64,000 nucleotides of DNA, from the NCBI GenBank assembly GCA_044228285.1, contig JBGAVD010000007.1, positions 160,899 to 224,898 of the forward strand, given 5' to 3'. Position 1 is the first letter of the stretch. Each line of letters starts with the position of its first letter. The notes under the pieces are model-generated. The model had not been told where the DNA came from, did no database searches, and was given only the letters and a program-made list of their open reading frames with translations. Below, piece after piece: positions 32,408 through 41,732 of this stretch. A program made the translations under genes and the position numbers. Source of the stretch: JBBATK01 sp044228285. GTDB lineage: Bacteria; Bacteroidota; Ignavibacteria; Kapaibacteriales; NICIL-2.

Positions 32408-35400
32408 CTACCGCGCTATCAATAAGAGTGAAGAGCTCGTTCCTGCCATGGAGCGAATCAGAATACTGTAGGAGCCGACGGGAAGACTAGCTATACCTAC
32501 AGCATATTGCATGCTTCCACTGCGTAACTGCATATGCTCTGCATACACACGCTCGCCAGTGGGAGTAAATATCTCAAGTTCAACTGGACTGTCGTCACTG
32601 CTGGCAATATTGAGAAGTACTTGCTCATTCGCTGGAGTTGGCTGCACGCCAAGCAGACTGATAGTATTGGATTGTACAATACGACGATCGCCACACAGAT
32701 TGATGAGTCTGAATACACCATTCGCTGTTTGAGTTGTCACGCCTGCGCCAAAAAACGCACTGCGGTTGTCGAAGGTCATTGCACTCTCGTCTGTTTCCGC
32801 TAATCCGGCAGCACCACGAATCTCAGCGACGATGGTGTCTTTCAATGGGAAGTTGCCACGTACTCGAAATCCAACGATTCTCTTGTCGTTCACGATCTCG
32901 TTCCGTGTAATCGAGGCACTACCCATTGGACTGTATATAGTTTGAGGCAAGAACAAACGCGGATGTATGCTGAACTCGGCATCAAGATTTCGCTCAGCGC
33001 CGTACACTACGTTCTCAGCTATTCGCAGTCGAATGGGAATCGTTGCATCACCTGTTGGATCAGCATCAACACTCACCAGGCTAAGCGTAGCAGAACCTAA
33101 GTATCGCTGCAGAGAGATACTCATAGGATTGCTACAAGGAGCAACCAGTGCCTCTAAACGAGCAGAGCTTTGTGTTGTGTCACTCCAACGTAACGTGATC
33201 ACGAGTGAGTCGTGAGGGGCAATCGTTGCGGGCAGGGTAATAGGATCCAGAGTGAAGGCGGTGCTTGGCACAACCGCTAAGGAATTAATGAGAAGCGGAT
33301 TGTCGTTAGAGTTACGCAGCACCACTTGTCGCTGAGGTTCGGATGTGAGAAAAGCAACGACTGGTGGAACTACTTGTATGGCAGAACCTGCTCCACGACC
33401 GCGTAAAACGACGCGCGAGTAAATGCGTTTTTGTCCGCCATAGTAGACCAGAAGTGTCTTGGTCTGCACACCAATTCCCGACGCTTTGAACTGCACTCTA
33501 AAGTTGAATTGACCTTTGCCTTGCACGGTATCATCCGCAACCTTCGTCATGAGAGTGAACCATGAGTTCTGATCGTCAGAGAGGAATGCACGATTAACAA
33601 CTATAGAGACTGGGTCTGCGTTGTCAATGAGGTTGAAGTCTTTTGTGACGACAACGTCCGGACAAACATCACCAAAATCAATCGTATCTGGAATGCCTAA
33701 ACTTCTTGGGATTGCATAGCCTTCGACTGGCAAGTCGAAAGCAACGGCACAGCTTTTCACGTGGACTTTATCCGTGAGCTTTCCAGTGTCAAGCGGACTA
33801 AAGTGTACGGGTATTCGAGCACACTCTCCTACAGCTAAGGTGTCTGGTTTGATGTCGCCCGACAAGCTAAAGTGCGCAGCACTTTGAAAACTTGAAGCGT
33901 CGATCGTTACTGGTACAATGCCGTTGTTGCAAAGGTTGAGACTCAGCACGGAATCGCGTGTACTAAAGGCATAGGTGGGATCGAGTGTTGCCGTTAATGT
34001 GCTTAAGGACTGACGCACAATGCGTATCATGCCATCGCTATAGTCGATCTCTGGAAACACAAACTGCTTGAGCTTCAAGTTATCTGCAGAGCTGGATGCT
34101 GATGCGAGATACAAACCCGAGGGACTAAAACTCAAGGCGTTGAGTGAACCGGCGTGGGATACGATGGTTGAATAGACTTGGTTCGGTGCGATGTCCCACA
34201 ATGGTGCTTGCGGTTGTGCCACATAACCAAAGAGCACATATCGCGAGGTCACATTCGAGCTCACACAAATCGGTGAGGTTGCGCTCTTGCGCATTGTGCG
34301 CACAATTTGAGAGCTGGCGATATCAACAACATAGCCATCAGAATACGCAGCTTCGTTGACCATTGGAGCACTTGCATGACATCCAACCGCTATGCGTGCA
34401 TTATCCGGCAGCATCAGAATCTGATCCATGACCGGCATACCCGTAAAGCTGTAGTCCTTCACAATAGCCCAGGTGCTCAAATCAACAACGACGATGTGTC
34501 CATCAAGAAGGGCTACGGCAGCTTGGCTCTTTCCAAGTGATACAGCTGTGATCGGAGCTGCGAAAGCAACGCTACGCAGCAATGAGCCATTGTTTGCGTC
34601 GAGGATTTGCAGGGTGGTACCGGTTCGTGGCACCATCGCAATGAAAGTCCGCGCCGAGTCGATCAAAGCAGCGGAGTATCTTGTTGAAGTATCCAGTGCA
34701 ATGCTATACTTCGGTGTATTCGTTCCAAGGTCAAAGAAACTGACACTATCGCTCTTTGCTGTCGACATCGTTGAACGATAGGCTACATAATAGCTCGATG
34801 CTGATGTAAAACCACAGCCAAATGCTTGAGTTGTTGAGCTGAGCTGCCCATCGGCACGATACGAACCCTTCTGTTGCACAGAAGTGGTGCCTATATCCCA
34901 TACTAAGGCTTCGCTGTTGCGGTAGGCTGCAAGGAGCAGACGTGAGTCTGGACTAAATGCTAAACGATCACAAGCGTTGATATTGCCTTTGCGTAAATCA
35001 ATTTCTTCAGTGCTTTCAACGATTCCGCTGACCCGAAGTGAGACATTGTCAGATGAGACATCTGGTACTACCCAAACAAATGTCGAATCCATAGAACGTC
35101 CTGCCTCCGTCCATGTCTTTCCAGCATCGGTTGAGTACTCGATGACAGTGGTCGAACCTGGCAAGGAGCCCGTCCACTTTACCACTTGACGCTGACAAGG
35201 TGCAAGAACTTCCGATCCATTTGGCTGCACCAAGTTCAACACTGTTCGTTGAGGAAGTGGAAATTCATTACCGGATAAAGCAATACGCTCCACTGCTCCA
35301 CCTTCATAGTAGATGGTCAGTACATCATGATAATACTGGTTCTGTGCAGGTTGAAAGGTGATATCGACTGCGTAGTCTAGTGGAGAGTAAATCGTACCCG

Positions 35401-36010
35401 GCAGACTGTAGCAGCCAACGCCGCCTTTCCACTTCACGCTGAAGTATGGAGTTTCCGTACGAATGGAGTCTACACGAATGCTCTTCTCAGAACGATTAGC
35501 ATCGAACTTCCCGCTAGTGGCCACACAATTGGAACCAAGAGTCTTGGATGTTGAGGCTGCAACGGTACCAAATGCAATCTCTCGTACTGGCTTGTAGTTG
35601 ATGTTGAACAGACGTATCTGCGGGGTACGACTTTGATAGCCCATTCCTTGTGCATTGCTGCAATCCAACGACACGGCCAGGTTTCCATCGAAGGCTACTA
35701 CTGTTGCAAAGCCTCCAGTAACATCACGACTACGAGAATACCAACGAACTACTTGCTCTTCGCCATTGAAGTCGCTGACACTCAGAGGACGTGATACCTG
35801 TACGTCTTCACGGATTAACAAATTTGAGCTGCTCAATCGAAAGGGTTGTCCGTTGAGCTTGGCTACAAGTCGTGCACTGTACAATGGATACTGCGAACCG
35901 TCAAACGATACGCTGTCCGCCAACTTCAGCGTCAACTGAGCATTCGCCGACATAAGGCAACAACAAAGGCCTATGCAGGACTGTAGAAGAAGTCGCTGAA
36001 AGAGATGCAT
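32408..36010 (-). CDS. Large T9SS exported protein with WD40-like propeller and choice-of-anchor-type domains
   Basis: 1200 residues from MHLFQRLLLQSCIGLCCCLM (ATG at 36010, signal peptide ending SANAQ). An N-terminal Ig-like region is followed by WSxDGG-like Ig folds (WTGSLPGSTTVIEYSTDAG) and a propeller section (LAFSPDSRLLLAAYR, LSFSPSGLYLASAS). Then come several ASPM/choice-of-anchor-D-like beta domains (VDASSFQSAAHFSLSGD style, about residues 660-930). The last ~85 residues are a T9SS type A sorting domain (GVQPTPANEQVLLNI, ELEIFTPTGERVYAEHM, LPVGSYSILIRS). It is surface exposed or released. Its ligand is unknown. It is followed at once by the OmpA-like gene, so they are probably co-transcribed. 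Confidence 0.8.
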   Translation of the reverse strand: MHLFQRLLLQSCIGLCCCLMSANAQLTLKLADSVSFDGSQYPLYSARLVAKLNGQPFRLSSSNLLIREDVQVSRPLSVSDFNGEEQVVRWYSRSRDVTGGFATVVAFDGNLAVSLDCSNAQGMGYQSRTPQIRLFNINYKPVREIAFGTVAASTSKTLGSNCVATSGKFDANRSEKSIRVDSIRTETPYFSVKWKGGVGCYSLPGTIYSPLDYAVDITFQPAQNQYYHDVLTIYYEGGAVERIALSGNEFPLPQRTVLNLVQPNGSEVLAPCQRQVVKWTGSLPGSTTVIEYSTDAGKTWTEAGRSMDSTFVWVVPDVSSDNVSLRVSGIVESTEEIDLRKGNINACDRLAFSPDSRLLLAAYRNSEALVWDIGTTSVQQKGSYRADGQLSSTTQAFGCGFTSASSYYVAYRSTMSTAKSDSVSFFDLGTNTPKYSIALDTSTRYSAALIDSARTFIAMVPRTGTTLQILDANNGSLLRSVAFAAPITAVSLGKSQAAVALLDGHIVVVDLSTWAIVKDYSFTGMPVMDQILMLPDNARIAVGCHASAPMVNEAAYSDGYVVDIASSQIVRTMRKSATSPICVSSNVTSRYVLFGYVAQPQAPLWDIAPNQVYSTIVSHAGSLNALSFSPSGLYLASASSSADNLKLKQFVFPEIDYSDGMIRIVRQSLSTLTATLDPTYAFSTRDSVLSLNLCNNGIVPVTIDASSFQSAAHFSLSGDIKPDTLAVGECARIPVHFSPLDTGKLTDKVHVKSCAVAFDLPVEGYAIPRSLGIPDTIDFGDVCPDVVVTKDFNLIDNADPVSIVVNRAFLSDDQNSWFTLMTKVADDTVQGKGQFNFRVQFKASGIGVQTKTLLVYYGGQKRIYSRVVLRGRGAGSAIQVVPPVVAFLTSEPQRQVVLRNSNDNPLLINSLAVVPSTAFTLDPITLPATIAPHDSLVITLRWSDTTQSSARLEALVAPCSNPMSISLQRYLGSATLSLVSVDADPTGDATIPIRLRIAENVVYGAERNLDAEFSIHPRLFLPQTIYSPMGSASITRNEIVNDKRIVGFRVRGNFPLKDTIVAEIRGAAGLAETDESAMTFDNRSAFFGAGVTTQTANGVFRLINLCGDRRIVQSNTISLLGVQPTPANEQVLLNIASSDDSPVELEIFTPTGERVYAEHMQLRSGSMQYAVGIASLPVGSYSILIRSMAGTSSSLLLIAR

Positions 36011-36043
36011 GGAAGAAGGATCGTGAAAAAAGTCTAGCCACAA

Positions 36044-36489
36044 AAGTACGCTCTTCCGCCCGAAGAGTTTGTTAATCTGTGTTATAACAAATAACTCAAA
36101 TCTCGTCGCTTGGTTTCATTGTGCCTTGCTCTGAAACGCCGTCTCTGCACAAATAGTGTAGAAGATTCGTGGCAAAATGCCTTCTCGGTGCTTGTGTTTG
36201 ATTGGTATAGGCGGTTTATGCTCAATTCCCGACTACACCGGGTGGCTGCGCAGCTTGTTATTTAACATCTGAGTTCGTGGAGTCAGAGGACTTTCAATGC
36301 TTGCAGCTTTAATTGCTCAAACTGGCACCCTCTACTAGCCTTTGCTTTGTACATGGTGAAAAGGGGCTCCCTCGACCGTGATTCATGGAACGGAGACCAT
36401 CGAGTAAATCTTGCATGCATCCGCGTTCTCAACCCATAATGGATCTTAAAATTCACGTAGAGAATACATGAATGGTCAGGTGCAAAGAG
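36044..36489. other. Gene-free gap
   Basis: About 450 bp without a credible gene. It should hold the promoter of the upstream minus-strand gene pair at its left end; no motif is clear enough to call. Confidence 0.3.
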
Positions 36490-37833
36490 CTACGGGGCAA
36501 TCCACTGCTTGGTAGCACTAGCGCTATTGCCAAAGTAATTGCTGATACGCAGGTCTACATTGAAGTTCTTTGAGAAGTCGGCATCGCTAAGATCAAAGAT
36601 TGCTCGGTGCAGCACTTCTTTGTTCTCCATTCGCACTAAACGTATGCTCTGCGAGCTTCGAGACTGATCACCAGCTAGCGCGGGATAGCTGATTGTGACT
36701 TTCGACTTATCGCATGAAAGTAGATCACTGAAGTCTACGACCAGACAAGGCTTGTTATCAACCAGTCGAAACTCTGCGCCTTTAAACTCAGGTCTATCCT
36801 CTAAGCTCACCCGCTGAATCTCATTCGAATTCTGCAAATGCATTGTATGCACAGAACTCAAGCTGACGGTCTTTGCCAAGCGCTGATGTTGCGGACTATT
36901 CTTAAACCAAGGAATGTTCGTAATATTCTGACTCTGCAAACTCACCACACCGTCCCCTTGCGAAAACCAGGCACTCACACCGGTGTCAAAGAATTCCAAG
37001 GCCCTGCGTAGAACTTCCTGCACTGCTCCGGAACTGAGCTTCGAAGCCTCATTGACTACGTCGACCTCTCCAACCACGGAAACGTAATCCACGTCAGTTG
37101 GATGCTCAGCTTTGCCCAGACCATCAAGGAACTCACCACCATCTTCTGGTCGCATCAAATCATGAACAGCCGGAGCATCATAGGGCACATCACTTTCGCA
37201 AGCCTCTATCGTTGCCAACGCAGCCTTCAAAGCAGTTGCTGAAATGATGTTCGGATCCTTCGCCAAGGCCTGTCTCACGGCCGACTTGATCTTATACACC
37301 CGCGCGAATGGCGAGCCTAAGTGTGGCGTACCAACCGTGATGAGTCGCTTCACGTTGTGATTACGTAGATGATGTGTAAGGTAATACCTCGACGCAACGC
37401 CGCCCATACTATAACCAATCAAAATCACCTTCGATGCTTTGGTTTGCTCCAGCACAAAACGTATGTATGAGTCGAGCTCTCTGCCCCAGGTAGCAACGGA
37501 GTCGGTAGAGTTGGTAAAGGAAACCGTGTAGAAATCCCGTGCGGGTCGCGCGCCAGGAGCTGAGCTGAGTACAGCCTTCCCGTCTTTCATACTCAACACC
37601 CCGCCAAAGGTCAAGCCCATTTCCTGCTCATAAAAACGTATGGCATTTCCCTCCCAGGCATGAGACTTTTGTCCTAATCCATGCAGGAGCAAAATCGGAT
37701 ACGCGACATGAGTTGTCTGCACTTCCTCCACCGCCTGCATGGAAGGCAGTTTAGGCGGCGCCGGCAGGCTAGCGCAGGAGCTGAGATAGAGGATAAAAGC
37801 TGTACTACATACAATGCTGACGATTCTTCGCAT
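36490..37833 (-). CDS. Lipase-like alpha/beta-hydrolase lipoprotein
   Basis: 447 residues from MRRIVSIVCSTAFILYLSSC (ATG at 37833), a lipoprotein signal with lipobox LSSC. The alpha/beta-hydrolase features are the oxyanion HG motif in ILLLHGLGQKSHAW, the nucleophile elbow GYSMGG with the catalytic Ser, and TVGTPHLGSP, typical of triacylglycerol lipase/PGAP1-type esterases. The acid is probably in SQGDGVVSLQS and the His in SSVHTMHL. A C-terminal ~100-residue beta-rich extension follows. It probably hydrolyses esters at the outer membrane; the substrate is unknown. Confidence 0.8.
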   Translation of the reverse strand: MRRIVSIVCSTAFILYLSSCASLPAPPKLPSMQAVEEVQTTHVAYPILLLHGLGQKSHAWEGNAIRFYEQEMGLTFGGVLSMKDGKAVLSSAPGARPARDFYTVSFTNSTDSVATWGRELDSYIRFVLEQTKASKVILIGYSMGGVASRYYLTHHLRNHNVKRLITVGTPHLGSPFARVYKIKSAVRQALAKDPNIISATALKAALATIEACESDVPYDAPAVHDLMRPEDGGEFLDGLGKAEHPTDVDYVSVVGEVDVVNEASKLSSGAVQEVLRRALEFFDTGVSAWFSQGDGVVSLQSQNITNIPWFKNSPQHQRLAKTVSLSSVHTMHLQNSNEIQRVSLEDRPEFKGAEFRLVDNKPCLVVDFSDLLSCDKSKVTISYPALAGDQSRSSQSIRLVRMENKEVLHRAIFDLSDADFSKNFNVDLRISNYFGNSASATKQWIAP

Positions 37834-38018
37834 GGTCTTGAGGAGCTGAGGCATGTACGCTAATGCTATGATGCAAGTAAATAAAGATGTGTGTAGACGA
37901 AGAACCAACGTCGAGAAAAGTCCTATGTCAAAAACTTGGCAGAGTTTCGGCCTTTATCGCTGGACTCTCCGAGACCTCTATTCCATGTGTCTGCATTCTA
38001 CACTATTGAAAGCAGCAC

Positions 38019-38528
38019 TCAAGAGCGTTCGATCGTCCAACGAAACACCACATTCGATGAGCTCTGTTCCTCGGCATCATTGCTGGTTGTTGCACTAGTT
38101 GGAGCAGCAGGAACATAGGTGTAGTTCATGTTTAAGGTCGTTGGCATGGTAGGAATCACCGACTGAGCATGCTGAGCAGGTGCTGCAAGAGGCAGGCGAA
38201 AATGCAGAACCACATCATGGTGAGTGGTTACGTGCGTACCACGATTCCGCGCAGGGATGTACTTGAGCATTCGAACCACTCGCAGGGCTTCTTCGTCGCA
38301 GCCTCCACCAATAGCGCGCATCACACGACAATTCAATACGTCGCCATTCTCATCCACATCATACTTCACATGCACATCACCCTGAATCTTTTTTTCTAGT
38401 GCTTCGAGTGGGTACTGCAAATGTTGGGCGATAAAAGCCTTGAACGCTTTTGATCCGCCTTCATACTTCGGCTTGCGTAGAAAGTCTTTATCGCGCTTTG
38501 CTTTTGTACTGCTAGTGTTTTTAGCCAT
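38019..38528 (-). CDS. TonB C-terminal domain protein (energy transducer-like)
   Basis: 169 residues. The central part matches the TonB C-terminal fold: FIAQHLQYPLEALEKKIQGD, VHVKYDVDENGDVLNCRV and GGGCDEEALRVVRMLKYIPA, the usual sequence of TonB-box-binding domains. The N-terminal membrane anchor of classical TonB is absent, and a Ser/Thr/Ala-rich tail follows the domain. It is therefore a soluble TonB-domain protein or an atypical transducer. The start MAKNTSSTKAKRD is the first in-frame ATG. Confidence 0.75.
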   Translation of the reverse strand: MAKNTSSTKAKRDKDFLRKPKYEGGSKAFKAFIAQHLQYPLEALEKKIQGDVHVKYDVDENGDVLNCRVMRAIGGGCDEEALRVVRMLKYIPARNRGTHVTTHHDVVLHFRLPLAAPAQHAQSVIPTMPTTLNMNYTYVPAAPTSATTSNDAEEQSSSNVVFRWTIERS

Positions 38529-38550
38529 TTCAGAGACTTCTTCATCAACG

Positions 38551-38574
38551 CGCGCAGCCCAAAGGGCTGCCGCG
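38551..38574. other. GC-rich hairpin between two minus-strand genes
   Basis: cgcgcagccc and gggctgccgcg pair around an aaa loop with one bulge. It lies between the ATP-grasp gene and the TonB-domain gene. There is no U-tract, so it is not a classical terminator. It could attenuate or stabilise the transcript. Confidence 0.4.
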
Positions 38575-38616
38575 CATGTACAATACTACTTGAGACTCAA
38601 CTGTTGTCGATGAGCT

Positions 38617-39582
38617 CTACTTCTTCTTGGCTTTTGACGCAGCTGCCGTAGAACTATTATTTATGAAGGAGCTCCATGCATATTCTTTTGGAACGGCACG
38701 TCCAGCCCGAGCAAGCTCAACCAGATAGTTAGCAGTCGTCTCCAATACCCATTCGAAGTTATCCTCTTGAACTGAGGTCTTTTCCGCATCTGGTGCTGGG
38801 TTCAAGAAATCGATCGCGTATGGAATGCCTTTTTCAACTGCAAACTCTATGGTATTGAAATCGTAGCTCAGTGCTTCACAAATCGTGAGACAGTGTTTTT
38901 CAAGTTCAGCCAAGCGTTCAGGGCTAGGACTAAAGGAGGCTACATAGCGCAAGTGATGTGGATTGCGCGGCTCATACGGCATGATACGAACATGCTTCTT
39001 GCCGATGCAGTAGCAGCGATAATACTCTTCGAAATTCACTGCAGCCTGCAAGGTCATGCAGATACTTCCGGTTTTATCGTAGGCTTCGTAAAACTCTTCA
39101 GGACTATCAACTTTATACACGTGTTTCCAGCCACCACCATCATGTGGCTTCAAAAAAGCTGGGAAACCGATGTACTCAAAAATCTCTTCCCAATTCAAAG
39201 GATACATCATGTTGCGCATGGACTGCGAGGTAGTATCCGGTGGATGCTCCTTTGTTGGCAGCAACACGGTTCTTGGGATTGGTACACCCAGCTTGTTCAT
39301 CAAAGAATAGTTGAAGAATTTGTCGTCTGCACTCCACCAAAATGGATTGTTCACAACACGAGTGCCACCCAAAGCAGCAATCTTCAACATGGAACGGTAG
39401 AAGGGGATGTCTTGCGATATGCGATCAAGTATTACATCATACTTCATCAACTCATCCATTTTAACGCCGCCAATCTTCACGAACTCAGCGCGTACATCAT
39501 CCAGCATCATACTATTGATGCGTTCCACTATGGCAGGCGGGAAGGTCTGCTCCATACCAAATAACAAACCAATGAGTTTCAT
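38617..39582 (-). CDS. ATP-grasp enzyme, RimK/glutathione-synthase-like
   Basis: 321 residues. The ATP-grasp pattern is visible: preATP-grasp N-terminus, then the segment LMNKLGVPIPRTVLLPTKE, the ATP-binding Lys in GFPAFLKPHDGGGWKHV, an acidic metal-binding segment around YDFNTIEFAVEKGIPYAIDF, and DFLNPAPDAE. It probably forms an amide or thioester bond with ATP. The acceptor is unknown. It has a Lys/Ala-rich tail (AAASKAKKK). No pathway partner is adjacent. Confidence 0.75.
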   Translation of the reverse strand: MKLIGLLFGMEQTFPPAIVERINSMMLDDVRAEFVKIGGVKMDELMKYDVILDRISQDIPFYRSMLKIAALGGTRVVNNPFWWSADDKFFNYSLMNKLGVPIPRTVLLPTKEHPPDTTSQSMRNMMYPLNWEEIFEYIGFPAFLKPHDGGGWKHVYKVDSPEEFYEAYDKTGSICMTLQAAVNFEEYYRCYCIGKKHVRIMPYEPRNPHHLRYVASFSPSPERLAELEKHCLTICEALSYDFNTIEFAVEKGIPYAIDFLNPAPDAEKTSVQEDNFEWVLETTANYLVELARAGRAVPKEYAWSSFINNSSTAAASKAKKK

Positions 39583-39807
39583 GTGAATACTCTCTATTGT
39601 GAATGGAATACGCTAAAAGCGTGAGCGATTGGTCTGAACTCCCCACCATGATGCAGACAGGCTCTGACTGCCAAAATACGAAAGGCTGCGGCCTCCCAGA
39701 AGCGTTGCATGAGGCTTCGGGAAATTTCTTTCGACCAAAGGGCACGCAACCAGCCTTTCTAGTCTGGCAATCGGGGTATGAATCAGTTTTGCAGGTATTT
39801 TCGGATA

Positions 39808-40566
39808 CTAGCGACCTAATTCGAAGAGATAGCGAAGGCCGACACTGAGACTGATAGGCCGAGGGTCATGCTTGGCGGAGGTTTTGGTGGCATCGTACAA
39901 TAAGGGCGAGACCAATGCGAAGTCTTTAAAACTGGAATTCAGTTGGTACGAGATCGCTCCACTAAGATGCAGACTACCTTGTGCGTCCTCCAAGAGTGGT
40001 AACATTCCTCCTAAGCGGAGTTCAAAGAGTGTCTGGCACTGGTCCTTCAACAACACCGAACTCTCCTGTAAGCCAACTCCACTTCGCACACTATGCTGGT
40101 CAACAGAGCCATCGGCTGATACGAGCGAAGCGCCCAAAGGTATTCCAATGCGCAAACCGAGTGAGGCGTTAGGCAGGGCAATGGCTGGACAAAAACTCAG
40201 GTAGCGCACGCCTAAGACCATAGTGTTTGAGTCGTTGGCTGAGGTATAGGGCTTTGCTAGACTTCCAATACTATTGAATCCGAGGTCTAAAGAAGCGTAC
40301 AATCCAAGGGAGCTCATCGCTGGATAGGTCAGGTTCGCTCCGATATCTGGCATCGATTGAAAGATCACACCAGTTTTCCAACCATCTGGTATCGTCGCGG
40401 TGTTGATGGAGCTAACAATCGCGCAATACGCACCAATACGAAGGGGCTCGTCAAACTGATTCGATGCTTGATCTGAATCCTGCGCTGAAGGTTGGTCTGT
40501 CGATTGCGACCAAAGCGGAATGTGCAGACACAACAGCGAGCAAATGCAAACGAGAAGTGACTTCAT
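39808..40566 (-). CDS. Outer-membrane beta-barrel protein, hypothetical
   Basis: 252 residues from MKSLLVCICSLLCLHIPLW (ATG at 40566), a signal peptide ending LWSQS; the frame is open to 40689 but without a better start. The body is a series of alternating strands (IGANLTYPAMSSLGLYASLD, LGLRIGIPLGASLV) and ends SLSVGLRYLFELGR. The aromatic-containing final strand is typical of outer-membrane barrels, although the last residue is Arg. It resembles PorT/OMP-beta-barrel families. Function unknown. Confidence 0.65.
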   Translation of the reverse strand: MKSLLVCICSLLCLHIPLWSQSTDQPSAQDSDQASNQFDEPLRIGAYCAIVSSINTATIPDGWKTGVIFQSMPDIGANLTYPAMSSLGLYASLDLGFNSIGSLAKPYTSANDSNTMVLGVRYLSFCPAIALPNASLGLRIGIPLGASLVSADGSVDQHSVRSGVGLQESSVLLKDQCQTLFELRLGGMLPLLEDAQGSLHLSGAISYQLNSSFKDFALVSPLLYDATKTSAKHDPRPISLSVGLRYLFELGR

Positions 40567-40924
40567 CCTTGAAGAGCTAAGTGAATAGAAACTACCTGGG
40601 CCGCTTGAGACCTCGCAAAATAGCATGGAAAAGTCCATCATCGCCGCGATGTTGCTTCCCAATTTCAATGAAACAGTCGCCAACGTCATCGCTCTTGCAA
40701 ATGTCTGCTGACCCTTAGAACTTTGTGACAGGTCATTCCGCCTTTTTCCACTTATTCCGAAGCTGGCAAATACGGATATGGTTTGAAGCCAGGTTAGCAG
40801 CTGATTGTGCTAAGCCATTTTCCAACACACTGCCCAGCAATTGAACCGCGCTCAATATCAATCGCGATGTCTAGGTCAGTGAAGTCGACTTCCCCATCGC
40901 TACAAGCGGTCTATTGACTTATCG

Positions 40925-41611
40925 CTACACGCGACGCTTGGTTGCAGCACTTGCTTTTGTTGTCGCTTTCGCGCTGGGGTTCGTATTCTTCTTTGCAGCT
41001 TTCTTGACAATCTGTTTGACCGCCTTCTTCGGCGCACTTGCACTGACCTTGACCGGAGCTTTGTTGGCAGCCTTCTTGACAAGCTTTTTTACGACCTTTT
41101 TGGCCACGGCTTTTGAAGACTTCTTCACCAAACTCGCCCCTGCTTGCGCAACAGACTTTGATTCAGTTTTCGTCACGGGCTTCTTGGCGGACCCCTTTGC
41201 CGAAGTCTTTGCTGTTTTCTTGGCAGCTTTCTTTGCAGCAAGTGCATCCGCTTTGCTCTGCGCACGACCAAGATTGACGATCACGCAGTACTTCACAATC
41301 TTCGCGATAAGTTCAAAGGGAACTGCTTTGTTATGCGGAAACTTGATTGCGCCTTTAGAATGCTCATAGTCTTTCAGCTCTTTCGCAAAGTGAACGATTG
41401 GTGCGCCTTTGGGATACAAGCCATAGTGAGCCTTCATACCAGCATACCAGATGAGTGATCCATGATAGTTGAAGGAAGGCATGCCATAGCTTATCTCTTC
41501 AACAGCTTCTGGAACCAGAGAGCGGATCAGTTCACGAATCTGTTGCAGCACTTTCTGTTGTTCTGCAGGGTAGCTGCGAATGTATGCGTCAACAGAGCTT
41601 TCAGTTTTCAT
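40925..41611 (-). CDS. DUF1801 protein with histone H1-like Lys/Ala tail
   Basis: 228 residues. Residues 1-115 match the DUF1801/YdhG frataxin-like fold (VDAYIRSYPAEQQKVLQQI, VEEISYGMPSFNYHG, LYPKGAPIVHF, GAIKFPHNKAVP). From about residue 125 to the end it is almost only Lys, Ala, Ser, Thr and Val (KKAAKKTAKTSAK, KKVVKKLVKKAANKAP), like the C-terminal tail of histone H1 or bacterial Hc1/AlgP-type proteins. The tail probably binds DNA or another polyanion. The fusion is the notable point. Confidence 0.8.
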   Translation of the reverse strand: MKTESSVDAYIRSYPAEQQKVLQQIRELIRSLVPEAVEEISYGMPSFNYHGSLIWYAGMKAHYGLYPKGAPIVHFAKELKDYEHSKGAIKFPHNKAVPFELIAKIVKYCVIVNLGRAQSKADALAAKKAAKKTAKTSAKGSAKKPVTKTESKSVAQAGASLVKKSSKAVAKKVVKKLVKKAANKAPVKVSASAPKKAVKQIVKKAAKKNTNPSAKATTKASAATKRRV

Positions 41612-41732
41612 TGGAGTCAGATATTCTTGAGTAAATAAACAAAGACAGGTCCAAGATCCTCGCCGCTACAGAGCTTGAGCTTCAGTGTCGAGGTCCATGG
41701 TGTGCCTAGCGACGGATGTTCGTGTTGAAAGA

